The notes below the pieces were generated by a model that saw nothing but the letters and a program-made list of their open reading frames with translations, was not told the origin of the DNA and searched no databases. 64,000 nt of DNA, taken from the NCBI GenBank assembly GCA_037178855.1, contig JASJZC010000006.1, positions 5,270,001 through 5,334,000 of the forward strand. The letters run 5' to 3'. This DNA is from Oscheius sp. JU75 (taxonomy: Eukaryota; Nematoda; Chromadorea; Rhabditida; Rhabditidae). Within the stretch, counting starts at the first letter, position 1. Each line of letters begins with the position of its first letter. This document shows, in pieces, positions 10,664 through 23,015 of the stretch. The translations under genes and the position numbers were made by a program.

Positions 10664-13600
10664 GCCTCATCCGTGCAGGTCTGCCTGCTCAACAGAGAGG
10701 CGAGCCAATAATCCCCAATCTAAAGATAGAGACTGTAGATTTGTAAAACTTGTGATTTGAGAAAGACTGAGAGCCGGAGAGAACAAATTTCAAATGAGAA
10801 AGATCCAGAAAGAGAGACTAATGAGAAAGTAGGATGTTTAGTGAGCCGGAAAAGGACGGCCAGCTGGCAGAGCGCCAAAAACTTCTATCACGCCTCTCTC
10901 TTAAAATTAGCTGGGACCGAAGTGCTAAAGGGGAGAGAAAGAGTCCCGCCACACCACACAGCCTCTAGCATATTAACAGACAACAGCGCCAAATTTGAGG
11001 TAATTGTGTTTGGCAAGTCGATACGGGGGAAAGGGAGCGAGCGCAGAAGACAAGTGTTGCGAGTTGCTTGCTCTCGCTTGTTAGAACGAGACGAATTACT
11101 CGCAGAGATATGCTAATTGCACCGGTCGATTAGAGGAGAAGAAAAAATATGAAAATGAGCGGAGATTAAGGAGGCGGGTGGGGAGCCCCCGGCTTTGACG
11201 GGATTGGACTGGACAAAACTTGATTAGACTCTCTGGGAGAGCTTTGAGCCAATGCCAAAGATCGAAAAAGAAGAGACAGCTAGCGAGAAAGACTGGTAAA
11301 AACTACACAAGAGGTATGGAAAGTCCATACTTTACAGCGATTCAAAGCGTAAAACTAATAACTAGAATGACTGCGGCCAAATATAAGAATCTCAATCGAA
11401 ACTTCAGATTTTGAAGAAAACGTGAGAAATTGAGAAGAGAGGCTGAATGTGTGAGAAAGTTCATGGGTGGGGAACCAGAGGGAGGAATAGACAAGCGGAA
11501 TTTTTAAGGAGAAAAGAAAATGATTTATTTGAGTGACGCGAGACGAGGGCAGAGAGTGAGAGGGAGAGCTGGGGAAAAAGTTTTGGAGAATTTGACCGAA
11601 AGTGAAGGGAGAAGAGAAAAACTGGCTGGGTTTGACGCGTCAAAAGGGCGCGAGAGAGGCCCCGACTCTAGGGGAACAAATTAGCGGGAGAGAGAAGGGA
11701 CGACGACGTGGAAGTGAAAAATTCAAGAGCTTTGCGCGCGGGTCAAAGTTACCAAATTATTTATGATATCAATTCAGGAGCGAGACTCTCACAGAAAGAG
11801 AGAGGAGGGGGCAAGATGTATCAACAGGAAGACAGGATGAATGGCCAGAAGAAATCTTCAAGGAATCAAAATGGACTGGAGATAGTCAAGTCTCAAGATA
11901 CAGTTTCTAATGCAGAGCATCAATTCAAACAAGACATGCACACAGCTTGTGATAAACGAACGTACTCGATAAAATAACGTGATACTTACTGGATTCAAAA
12001 ACAGGACGATTGGAAAAAATGGTCTAACAGAGAGTTGTAACATATCGTCCAACAAGCTAGTAAACTCTTAATAGTAAAAGTCAATGGCTTTCTGGATTTC
12101 GACATTTAAAAATGCATTCCAGAGGAAGGATTCAAGCGATAGGAGTTGGGACAGGATAAAGTGGGGCGGGAAAACTTTCAAGATTCATAGTCAAGTGTCT
12201 TTTTAGAAAACAGATCGTCAAGAAGCTATTGAACAAAGTCTCGCAAAATTCCACGCCCGTCTGAACACTGAAGGGAAAAGAGGAAGTTAAAAAGGAGTCT
12301 GGAGAGAGAGGCACTGAATATTAGACTCGAGTCAAAATCTGCCCCTCGGGTCCCAAAAAGGACGGCGGTCGTTTTCGAGGTGGACTCCCTCAGTGGGAGC
12401 AGGGGCGATCAATGGAAGCCCCCCAACCCCGGTGTTGGATACTCCCGCGCAGAGATTCCTCCGCTCTCTCTTGCCCTACTAAACCCCTTAAATTTAGTTC
12501 TTCTGGTCTAAGTATGGGTCCTGGGAAACTGGATGGGATGGGAGTGGAGAGAGAAACCACCTCCTAGTTCTTATTACTAGCAATTAGCATAATTACGAGA
12601 GACAGAGTCGCTCGACTGGAACTCTTCGAGAGCATGGAGAGAAAGAGTAACGAGATAGTATGGCTGGGATGTACATTCTATCGAAAGAAAAGCTTTGAAA
12701 CTTTTGTTCTGTCAAAAGACATCACTTTTGGTACTGAATAAAGCAGCCCAAAGTGAAGGTGGTGATCAGATCAGGATAGAACTTTGATTTTCTGTTGTCA
12801 ACGTACTTTTCGACACGACCATTATCAACCGGAATCACGGAAGTACGATTCGAACAAGCTAATCTGTTACTGTATAAAAGAGGACAAGCATGTGCAGGAG
12901 AAACAAAATCAAAAGACTTAGTTGAAGCCATGAAATACCAAGAGATGTGGTCAGAAATCAGTGGAAACAGGTCCACATGTTTTGCAAAATAGAACAGAAC
13001 GTGTTCACTTGGTTGACTCTTGACGCAGCCAAGATCTGGAAAAGTGCATGCTCAAGAGCGTGAGAACTCTGGGAAATAGAAAAAAGGATAAAGAGTTTGA
13101 TAAAGTCTTGGTTGAAATGCCACGAAGCTCCAGAAGGCAGTTAGAGCGCTTTTGCAGCCGATTTCCGGGAATTAGGAAGGATTAGAGCTTTGGGGTCCAC
13201 CAGGCTTCAAAATTTGGGCGAAAAGAATCTTATAGAGCGAATTGGGCCAAAAGAACGCCTCGTTTGTTTTTGGCAGCACGAGGGGAGGAGGCCCAAATTG
13301 CTGCCTACAAAAATCCTCGAGGGACTGGAAGGAATCCGAAAGTCTCCTCGCAGCAGATGGTCAAAGCTTCTTCGGATCTCTCTCACCCACTCCGTTCTCG
13401 GAGTTACTTGAGGACGAAAAGGAGCAGATTAGATCGGCTTTGAGGGCAGTGAGAGCGCCTAAAAAGAGTGAGAGGGAGGGCACATTTTGACGTGAGTCGA
13501 AATGAGAGAAGGCTGGGTTTTTAGATTTGGCCAGGTGATACAGGAAAACATGGCGTGGGATAGGCATACTTTGGTTCCTTTTTTGTATTTCTCTATCGAG

Positions 13601-16409
13601 GTCGCTTGAAGAGAGATATGGCGTAGTGTGCTTCTGTACAATAGGTGCAAAACTAGAAGAAAAGCATACACATAGCAATCGAAGCTGGGATTTTTTCTTC
13701 ATAAAGCTGCGATGCGATTTGCTATATCTGAACTATAGCAACGAACAAAAGTTGGGAAGTAAAAAAAAGAAGGAGGACAAGTAGGAACAGTATCAGCTAC
13801 CAGCACGTGTTGCTGGGATAACAGCTATCAGATCCACATAGACTACAATTTCTCTGTCCTGTCAACATAAGACAGTAGATAGAAAAGGAACAAACAAAAA
13901 AGAAAAATCGCGTTTGAGACATTTCCGTGGACTATCTCTGATCCAGTTCCACAATTCTATTTTCTAGAAGAAAGTGACGACGGTTCTTCAGATTGTACCA
14001 AAGCCAGGACCGGGAGACTCATAGGTTAATCGCATTTAGTCGCTTTTTCTCGCCGACCTGGCAACCGAAACCCAATTAGGAAGCAATTCTCAGAGCCGAG
14101 TCTCTAACTTATTAATCATTCTAGAGGTGTATGAGAGACGAAAGAGAGGTTGATGAGACGGCCATCTTGACCCGAAATAGCCTCCGAGCAATCGTCCCAG
14201 AGTGGAAGCAGAATTCGGGAACACTTGTTGCCAAAATTGGAAGCAGACTGCAAGCAGAGAGCACTGTGACGTGTCTCTCCCACTGAGAAGAGTCTCGGAG
14301 AGCTCGGAAGATCGGGAAGGTAGCAAGACGGGGGTGTCGGGTGTGAGAATTTAATCGGCGTCTCGAGTACCTTCGGAGACGGAGTCCCGGATGGGTACGC
14401 AAAGACGAGAAACCTGCATCGATTGCCGATTAGGGAACTTCCCAGCGAGATAGTTATTGCCCAGTTGGGTGAGTTAGAGCTACAGAAAGAAAGTCCTAAT
14501 GAAGGTGGTAGTTGGATTGTCGGATGACACTGAAGGCTGAGTATGACTGCGATAAGATTGAAACCTTTCGTCCAAATAGGACACAGTTTCAAAGAGAAGA
14601 ATGGTCTGTAGGACACAGAAACATTGAAGAAGGGAGAGTCACAGTAAGAGTCAGTGTGTCATAGATACATAATGAAAGAGCGACAGCCAGAGTTTCTCCA
14701 GAGTACAGACTGATCATAAGTTCCCGACCAAAACTGCCCAATTTCCCTCTTTATTTCCATGGGAGCAGACGATATTTTACGGGCGCATATCCGCCCCTGC
14801 CAGCAACAGACTCCCTTCGGAAAAAGGCAATATGGCAGTCGTCTCTCCCGACGACAGACGCTCATTTATGAGCCAGAAGACGGATAGTGATGGTAGCATA
14901 AGAGCCAGACGGTGGCTCTTTGCGCGCGAAAAATGAGAATCGGAAATTGCCATGTCAAGATCGACAAGGCTTCTTCTCTTCTGTTTCGTGTTCTGGAGAA
15001 ATAAGCAGACGCCGGGCGACCATCAATCTTTAGAAGAGGAGGCGAGGAAAAATGTAAACAGGACAATGTTTAATCCTCGACTATAAACAGTAAACACATA
15101 CAAGACTTAGGTTAACTTATGAGAGAGAGAGAGAGGGGAAGGTCTTACGCGTTAGAGGGAAAAGGTCTTAGGATGGATAAGATAACTATAAAAAATTTTG
15201 CACATCAGATTTTTTTTCAACCAGCAAGACTGTAAAAAGGTTCGCGAGAGATAGCGTTAGGTACAGTCTATACTTTACTTCAAGGGAAAAGGCAAGTACG
15301 GATTCCAGCAAGGAGAATACAGAAGAAAAACAGTATTACAAAGAAAAATAGTTGGAAAAGGAGACTGACAACAAACATACTGTAAGTGGAGAGTTCAATA
15401 GACCGAAAATCTTAAAAAGATCAAAATCTAGCTTCGAAACACCGGCCAAAGTTCAAAGATTCTCACATCATTTCTTGCAGGCCAAAAATGAGATTCAAAT
15501 TTCATCATTTTGCGTTTCCCAGAGTCTCCCATAGAAATTGAAGCTAAATTAGACTTTCAGCAAGGCAAAAAAAGAACTCTGAATAGACAATTTACTCTAA
15601 GAAATTGGCGCCAATTAAAGAAGCGAAAAAGTGAAGAGGGAGTCATAGCAACGGAAGAAGTAGAGTTCCGGATGAATCCAGAAGAAAGAATGCATTAGCA
15701 TCTACGTCCGTGTGTATGGGAGAGTGTGTGCGCTCACGGGGATTACAAGTGGACTGGGGACTACTGGGTCCTCCAGAGAGAGGGCTTCGATCCCGTATCG
15801 AGCAATGCAGGACCCCCTATTTACGCTCTGGGAGGGGAGAAAGACGAGGGCAGACAGCAACGCATCGATTCCTTACTAGTCTTCTTTGGCCTCAAAACAA
15901 TATTAGGACATTATACTCTCACTCTGTCTAGTTAGTTCTTCCTTTGACATCGCGTAATCAACGCGTCCAGAAGCCGGGGTTGATTACGCTTCGACGGCTT
16001 TAGTCTCCTTTCCCTTTGACGACTATTAGCACCAACAGACTACAGCTGTTCGATCGTATTTGACATTTATAAATAATAAACTCAAAGTCTTTTAATCTGA
16101 AAAGGATTTTTCTGATCTTTTTGCATGTTACTCTTTTCGAATCATTCAAAGTCCTTTTGCGAGAACGGTAACCGGAAACTGGCTCTGAAGAACTCGAGGA
16201 TACTTTCCGATCGACGCTCTAAAATCTTTCCTTCTGACGTCTAATAAAGAAAATTTGGAGAAAAATTAACTGCGAAAGACTTTGAACGAGCACATCTAAA
16301 AAATTGCCACTAAACAAACGCTGTAAGAGCACAAAAAACGCTTGATATGCATAGAGTACTTTATTGCAGTTGCATATAACAGCCCAATGACTGATGGGAT
16401 TTGTCATCT
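10664..16409. other. Large 5.7-kb non-coding region upstream of unc-10
   Basis: By far the largest gap in the window. It abuts the start of unc-10 and probably holds its promoter, 5' UTR introns and neuronal enhancers, or unrecognised alternative first exons. There is a GA dinucleotide run near 15121-15136. An open frame at 15726-15935 looks mildly protein-like but has no splice context or homology I know. No tRNA, snRNA or transposon recognised. Confidence 0.45.
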
Positions 16410-16705
16410 CTACTTGCCCCCACAGCCGCAAGGAGATGGTGGAGGCGGCGGAGCACAGACGGGAGCAGGAGGCTGAGGGCAGCAACACGAAGGAGCAGGG
16501 GGTGGTGGAGGGGGTGGCGGAGGAGGTGGAGCACTGAGACGACTATTATCGTACAAAGAATGTGTCTGTCCATGTCTTTTGTGTCTTCTGTCTGTGTCAT
16601 TGTCTCTGTCATCTAAACTCACCATCCGCAGCCTCCTCCCATCATTGGGAACAGCAGAGCCGAAGTAGCTGTGAAGCAGGCGAAGACACAGAGAAGACGA
16701 AGCAT
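16410..16705 (-). CDS. Small secreted Cys/Pro-rich peptide
   Basis: Two exons, 16705-16623 and 16542-16410, encode 71 residues. Exon 1 is a signal peptide (MLRLLCVFACFTATSALLF) followed by MMGGGCG. Exon 2 is a run of eleven prolines, then SCCCPQPPAPVCAPP and a closing CGCGGK. Nematodes have many secreted cuticle-associated proteins that start this way, including the N-terminal part of ground-like proteins; here no ground-like domain follows. A TATA box 30 bp upstream makes it a credible short gene. The product is probably extracellular, in cuticle or pharyngeal lining. The function is not known and the assignment to cuticle is inference. Confidence 0.75.
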
Positions 16706-16734
16706 GTTTGTGGTCAGGAGAGCCCTTGGTCAAC

Positions 16735-16742
16735 CTTTTATA
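16735..16742 (-). promoter_or_regulatory. TATA box of the secreted Cys/Pro peptide gene
   Basis: TATAAAAG on the minus strand, 30 nt upstream of the ATG. This implies transcription starts almost at the start codon. Confidence 0.6.
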
Positions 16743-17763
16743 GTCTCTTCGGTACCGGTTACTAGCCATCAAGAGTACGCGCCCCTCGAGTTCTGCTAGC
16801 GTAAGCCATTAGCGTAATCCTTTTATGGAGCGACTGGCTGGAAGAACGGGATGTCAGGACGGCTGTTAACATTGTCCTTAGGAGCTATCAGGCACGGTTG
16901 ATTGGCTATGTTCTGGGTCGCAGAAGACTCTTTTTTACTACGTACCGTTATACCGAAGACAGACCCAGCTGAAATGAACTCTGACGATCATTTTTGTCTG
17001 ACGATGAAGTCAGCTTGTTTATACGGAAGATAAGGGAGCTAGGAAATGCATACCGTTACTCCTCGAAGGCATGAGGTCTCAACTGCTGCCTAAAACCAGT
17101 TGATTGTCCAATAAAGTGAAATAAGGAAAAAAGATGCATTTTTATTCCCTCTTTGTGATATCTGTTTGTCGCTTTCCACATTTTGTTAACCTATGTAACC
17201 TGAGCCTCTTCCAAACGGACATGACATCTGTTTAAAATTGTTGACACCCACTTCACTCTCTTTGGACCTCGGCATCAGATCAAAAAGGCATTACCAAAAG
17301 GCATAGATTCGAAAACTGATCTCTGAAAAGCTTAGATAGCGTACTTTATCGGGACAGCCTAGTGAGCAAATCAGTACAGCTCTCGTCACCGATGGCGTGT
17401 GGTCTGCATTCCCATCTGATTCATCCAAGTCACTCTTATCATTTGCTATTCTTATTGACCCCTGCCTCTTTTCAACTTTTTGCTTCAAATAGTACCTCAA
17501 ACTGGGCGATATACAAATTTCCAGGTGTCTCCTGACAGCAGCCAGGTGTGTCTCCCTGTGTGCGCGAATATATCGATCCCGAAGCACAAATAATAGCGCC
17601 AGGAGGGCAGCCCCATCTGACTGAATTGCGAAACGGTCCCGGGTCCGACACTACCAGAGAAAGAGAGAGTCGGTGAGTCAACACTCGGTTTACCAGACCG
17701 ATTCGCGCACAGCACTCTCTCACTCGCTCGGGTATCCTTCTCCGACACAAGTAATAATCGACT
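16743..17763. other. Intergenic region between divergent genes
   Basis: Separates the secreted-peptide gene from the syntaxin gene and likely contains both upstream regions. Open frames on the minus strand at 17291-17790 show no motif or splice logic. Confidence 0.4.
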
Positions 17764-19758
17764 ATGAAGGACAGATTCGCAGACTTTCAAGTGAGTTCTT
17801 TCTATTGTTCACATCTTACATTTCTTGTGTTGCTGTTTTGGTTTCTCGCAACAATTATGGCCAAGAACATTATTATACAGTAATCAATCGGAACATTCAG
17901 AAAACAATCGACCATTTTGACGAGGTCGAACTCGGAACAGTGAGACCGCCATCAACGTCTAATAAATTGGCAGACAGTATACGGGTGAGTATAGTTTCTG
18001 TCGCTATTAAACAGTTTCTGGGTGCTAGAGCTTTAGAAAATAGTTTGCTAAGGAAAACATCAAAATAGAAAAGTGCTGAGAAGTCTTTTATGTATCACCG
18101 TTGTCGAAGCGTAGGTGTTAAATGTCCACTTTGATGTCCTTCGATAAGCCCTATGCATCTTTGTTCGTATCTTCGTCATTTGCCGACAAGGATACCACTT
18201 CTCAACTTTCATAGCACCCATTACTTTTCATGGCATCTGACGCATCTGTGTCTCTTTTGAAAACAATAGCAACGAAGGTATGCACGTAAAACGTTTTGGA
18301 AATTGGGATTTTTTTTTTTGGAATGCAAAAAGGCGAAACTTCGAAGTGACGAGGGCTATATCGGAATTCCTTTTATGTGTTCGTCTTTCAGGAAGTCAGG
18401 AGTGAGGTGATCTCTCTTGAAAATGAGGTGAAACAGCTCCAACGACAACAGAATCATGTGCTGTCCTCACTCGAAGTCAATATAAACGACAAGAAAAACC
18501 TCGAGAATCAGATTTCGGTGATTCGGAGACGAGTTGGACAGATCAGGAAGTCTGTCAAGGAAGTAGAGGACGAGTTCACGGAATTTTCAAGAAGTAAGCT
18601 ACTTTGTCGAAAGACAAGAAATGTTTCAGCATGTCCATCCAAGACACATGCCCAGATCCAGCAGAATCAGATAGACGACTTGAGGAAAAGACTGTTGAGG
18701 GTGATGGAAGAGTTCAATGGATCCCAAGCCGATTACAGGAATAGGGTTTCCGGTGAGTAGTTCTGCAACAAATCACTGTCCTCTCAATGATTCTGACTCA
18801 TCCAGACCAAGGTTTACCAACTGCGAAAAGTTGGCAGCCAAGTTCGCGTAGAGACGTCGGCACACATGTTCATGCTTATCGCTTTGCGTCTCTTCCACCT
18901 AGACTTGATCATTTTCGATAGGGAGAACTTGTTTTGGAGGCAAAATAGGCTAAGCGGGGCTCGTACCATCCGTATTTTGTAGCCAGCCAGCTGAACAAAC
19001 AAATAGCTCTTTGTTGAGTATTTGTGAGGGAAATGGTATGTGGGAGGAACAGCATAGGATTTTTCAGTCCGAGTGCGACGTCAGCTGGCAGCAGTTGGTG
19101 AAGATGTCAGCCAGGAAGAGGTGGACAAAATGCTCACAGAACGAGGACAGGACTTGGTTAGAGTCTTCAAGGCTCCTATTAAAAGGGTTTTAGATATTTT
19201 TCCGCCAAATTAATCCCCTCTCCATTACGGGTAAAGCTGCTGTTGACGATGTCAAACAGCGACATGATGAGATTATGAAGTTGGAGGAAAGCATAGTCGA
19301 GCTACATGACTGCTACGTGGATCTGCAGAATTTGGTGGCGATGCAGGTGAGTCAACCTGGGGGAGAGAGATCAAATATGACCGGTCAAGCCAGTCCGACC
19401 AGTTCTTGTGAGTCGAATGAGCTCCGAGCTCCCAAAGGGACCACAGAATCGGGAAGACTACTATACAATCAAGAGGCAGAGCTAAAAGGACAGTCACATA
19501 TAAGCAAGTGGACAGAATTGTTGCAACAGAAGCATCTGAAAAACTGTTCAGGGTGACGTGGTCGACAATATTGCCAAAAACACGGAAGAGACAGCCGTCT
19601 ACATCGGTACGGGTGCTACGCAGGTGAAGCAAGCTGTGGAATACAAGAAGGCAGCAATGAGGAAGAAGATCTGTGTCATTGGTGGACTGCTCATCGTTCT
19701 TCTAATCCTGATAGCCGTGGCCATCATTTTGGCGATTGTTCTTTCTGGCAAAAAGTGA
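17764..19758 (+). CDS. Plasma-membrane-type syntaxin (Qa-SNARE)
   Basis: Target-membrane SNARE for exocytosis. Seven exons: 17764-17790, 17901-17984, 18392-18593, 18630-18752, 19068-19156, 19194-19346, 19552-19758, giving 294 residues, the usual length. The start MKDRFADFQ corresponds to the syntaxin N-peptide, which binds Munc18/UNC-18. The Habc helices span exons 3-4 (FDEVELGTV upstream; THAQIQQNQIDDLRKR). The SNARE motif begins RHDEIMKLEESIVELHD and keeps the ionic-layer Gln in LVAMQGDVVDNIA. A basic juxtamembrane stretch (KKAAMRKK) precedes a C-terminal membrane anchor. The sequence is more divergent than UNC-64, so it may match one of the other nematode plasma-membrane syntaxins (SYX-2, -3 or -4 type). 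The 37-nt intron 19157-19193 is needed to keep frame and restores the family spacing. Confidence 0.93.
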
Positions 19759-20182
19759 TCTTACCTCCAGAGAAAACTTATTCAACATATCAAATGTACA
19801 GTTTGGCAGAATTCTGGGTAGTTACAATCACTTACTGTTGATGTCTTTGAAGTAAACCTAGACTGACCTGTTTATTTACTGTTTGGAATCAGATATCAGA
19901 GATGACCAGGCTCGTCCATCTCTCATAATAAGCGTCCCTTATCATGTAATAATTGAGACTAGGCAGTTCCAACAAAACACGAATGCTTGGTGCAGATGCA
20001 CTAACAGTATTTTCGACTATGCCAAGAGAAGACCACGACTTTGCCTTATCTCAGTAGTGCCGCCGTCACGCTAAAAAAAAAACCCTCAGGATTGCAATAC
20101 CCGCTCGAAGCAGCCCGCTGAATATATAAGCATGTCAAATAGAAGAACCAAAACAAACAACAATTTATTTATCTTCAACAAA
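19759..20182. other. Intergenic between convergent genes
   Basis: 3' regions of the syntaxin and rpl-7A genes; nothing else seen. Confidence 0.4.
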
Positions 20183-21468
20183 TCATACTCGGGCTCCGAG
20201 TTCACGAGCCTTGGCTCTCTCGAGCTTCTGCTTACGGGCATCAGAGCGAGCAGACATGATTCCTCCTCCCCAGTGCTTCCTAATTTCTTCTCCACGCTCG
20301 TTGAAGTTAGTGTTGACGGTCTCGACGATCTTGGTCAGATTGGAGCGGTCCTCACTAAAACACTGGTTTTATTGAGCAGATAAAAAAGACTTACGGGTTG
20401 ACTTCAGTAAGAGCCAGAGCGGCGACGGTTCTTCTGCGAACGACACGTCCGAGAGCAGCCTTTCCCTTGACGATGGCATAAGGGACGTTGAACTTGCGGC
20501 ACAAAGCCGGGAGGAAGATAACAATCTCGATGGGGTCGACATCGTGGGCGATCAGAACGAGTTGAGCCTGTAAAATGCGCGTAAGTTCACAATCAAAGAA
20601 ACGTAAAAATATGCGACATAAATCAGAAGTGGCCCAACCTTGCGGGTCTCAACGAGACGAGTGATGGTGTTGATTCCCTGGCGAACAGTTGGGGGACGCT
20701 TAGTGACTTCTTCGGTCTTTCCGGCGGCACGAGCTTCAGCTCTGGACCTCAGACGCTCCTTCTTCTGTTCCTTGGACTCAGGACGGTACTTGTCGAGCAG
20801 CTTGAAGGTTTGAGCGGCTAAAAGGAAGGGTTACGATTGTACAAGCCGTGACAATCCAACAAGAACAGTTGCAGAAGCAACGCGTACCTTGCTACAGTTC
20901 AGAATGTTTGCAGCATCATAGCATTTTTCGTAACGAAAAAGCTTAGCCACTATCCGAACTTTAAAAAATTACCAACCAGTCTGCTTGTCAAGAGCAGTGC
21001 GGAACTGATTGACCGGGGGAGGGATCTTCAGACGCTTCTGGAGAACGGCCTTTTGGCGTTGAAGACGGATGTACTTGGGCCACTTGACGAAACGGGTAAG
21101 GTCCTTCTTGGGTTGAATGTCTCCTCCTAGAAAAACAATCAATTCAACTGAGGGAATAAAAACGTACCAATGTGGAAGCTGCGGGTTCTCTTCTCGAAGA
21201 GAGGGTTGCGGACCTCCTTCTGAACCTGGACGGCTCCGCGCATACTAGCGGGAAGAGCAGCGACCTTCTTCTTCACAACCTTCTTGGTAGGCTGAAAATA
21301 ACATAATAAGACAATGTATTTAACTGGTTCTTTTCTCGAATACTGCGATCTCGTGAAGGAGTAGTTCTAAGTTTTTCGCGACGTAAGCTACTCAAGATTG
21401 TCTTTCAAAACATAACGAAAAGCAATAATCGCTGCGAAAAAATAAGAAAGAAAAACGAAACTCACCAT
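20183..21468 (-). CDS. rpl-7A: 60S ribosomal protein eL8 (RPL7A)
   Basis: Structural protein of the large ribosomal subunit. Exons: 21468-21466 (only the ATG), 21291-21168, 21126-20977, 20817-20639, 20567-20395, 20354-20183. The product is 266 residues, the same as the human protein. Recognisable stretches are [14 protein letters not shown], the L7Ae-type kink-turn-binding fold ([28 protein letters not shown]) and the tail [17 protein letters not shown]. The initiator ATG sits alone in exon 1, followed by a 174-nt intron, an arrangement common in ribosomal protein genes. The 159-nt intron 20818-20976 has weak C- and D-box-like sequences on the coding strand, but not a convincing snoRNA. Codon use is biased toward C-ending codons, as expected for high expression. 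Confidence 0.97.
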
Positions 21469-21929
21469 GTTGGTTCTAGGCTTGGCCCAAAAATGAAATC
21501 CGAATTCCGACCGGCCCAAAATTCGCGGATGAATTGACTGCGTACTTGCCTGAGTATTAATTGTGGTCCTGCCACGATTCCGGTCCGGAGACCGGGTTCT
21601 GCCGCGATCTTCTTCTGCCAAATGTGGAAGTGGCGGGATCAATAGCCACGCCTCTTTCTGTTCATTTGCCAGCTGTTTTCCATTGTTTCATTTCGAATTG
21701 CTAGGGAAATTGTCTATAAAACTGAGTTGAACACTCCCGTTTGCTCAGGAAAGTTCGTAGGAAGTTGCAGAGTTCTCACACAGCAACTTTTACCATGCTT
21801 CTAGTTTTTGCAACACTGAAACCTGTTTCGCAAGCCCGATACAGTGTAAACAACATGTGAAACATGATCTCTTTACTTCCTTTCTTTACAACTGACATTA
21901 TGTCTTTCAGAACCGATAAATCAAGAACA
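21469..21929. promoter_or_regulatory. Divergent intergenic region, rpl-7A / TPD52
   Basis: 461 bp between two start codons facing away from each other, so it should contain both promoters. An acceptor-like CTTTCAG at about 21904-21910, just before the TPD52 start, could mark a 5' UTR intron or a trans-splice site. Confidence 0.5.
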
Positions 21930-23015
21930 ATGGCTACTCCTGCTATGGAATGTAAGTCACTTTGTTGACTTTAATAGCATTTCTCTCCGAATATGTTTCA
22001 CAACTGCAACTTCGATTTTTCAGCCGCCGATCCCGTGTTCGACAGCCCTATGGATCAGCTCAGTGAGGCTGAGAAGGAACTTCTTCGCGAAGAGCTTCAG
22101 AAGGTACCGATTTTATAACTCTCTCTTCTAATTGGGTATTTTTCTAGACCGAAGACGAAATCACAACACTAAAGCAGGTTCTGACGGCTCGCCAAAAGCA
22201 TGCTGCCGAGCTAAAGAGAAAACTCGGACTGAGCCCCCTTGTAGAGCTCACCAACGACATCAACAAAGGTCTGAAGACTGTCACCGACTCTGAAGCGTAT
22301 GTTTCACCACTTTTCTACATGAGTCTTCTACTTACAGATTCCACAAGACGCAAGAAGTTGCCGGAGTCGCTGCCGATACTGTGAAGGAGAAGTGGAACGG
22401 CATGAGGAACTCTTCTCTCTTCAAATCGTTCGAGAGCAAGCTGGGAACCGCCTATCAAAGTGTAAGTTCGTTTATTCTTAGTTAATTTCCACTTTTCGAT
22501 ATTAGAGCATTCGTTTATCAGTTGATAGTTCAGCACTAGTCATTTCCAAGTTTTTTTTATGGCAGGGCGTAGCAATGGGTTCTCTTGCGTTCTAAACAAT
22601 CTTAGACTCATAACAGTCGTTCTGTCATTTTCAAGTAATTTGACCGAAACAATTCAGATCCTACCTGATTTGCCTCATGACTCCTATCTAATATCTTGTC
22701 AAAAACTGCATACTCCCTTGTTTCGTCAAAATTGCTACTTTTCGGTTAGTGCAGAGTTTTGCACAGGTCTATAATCCGTTTGACATATCCAGAACGGATG
22801 AATCCCTTTTTGATCAAAAAGCGAGCAAACAGAAGTAAAAAAAAAGTCGAGTTGCTCAGATGTTCGATGATCGTCGCAATCAAAAATTATCCTCTTACCA
22901 AAAGCGTTTTTAGGCCAAGATGGCAGCCTCGACATCAATTGACCATCTTGCCGGAGCTGCTCGCGCTCCAAGTCAGGCAGCCACCCCAGCAGATGAAGCC
23001 AAGCCGATCGTCTAA
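21930..23015 (+). CDS. Tumour protein D52 family (TPD52-like)
   Basis: Coiled-coil vesicle-trafficking protein of the D52 family, which forms homo- and heterodimers and binds membrane-traffic factors. Exons 21930-21951, 22024-22103, 22148-22296, 22338-22461 and 22914-23015 give 158 residues, close to the family norm. Family features are the SEAEKELLREELQK start of the coiled coil (about residues 17-70), then KTQEVAGVAADTVKEKW and the C-terminal NSSLFKSFESKLG block, which parallels the mammalian FKSFEEKV motif. The last intron (452 nt) is long for this window and could host alternative splicing, which is common in D52 genes. Confidence 0.9.

Noticed and set aside
15726-15935. Open frame reading HGDYKWTGDYWVLQREGF
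   Set aside because: Protein-like composition but no upstream acceptor, no second exon and no known family; left as part of the non-coding region.
19347-19551. 205-nt syntaxin intron 6 is largely open and could be a coding exon
   Set aside because: It would insert about 68 residues into the SNARE motif directly at the ionic layer, and both splice sites are good.
20818-20976. Possible C/D snoRNA in an rpl-7A intron
   Set aside because: RPL7A introns host snoRNAs in vertebrates, but the C-box-like ATGATGC and D-box CTGA here are too close together and no terminal stem is seen.
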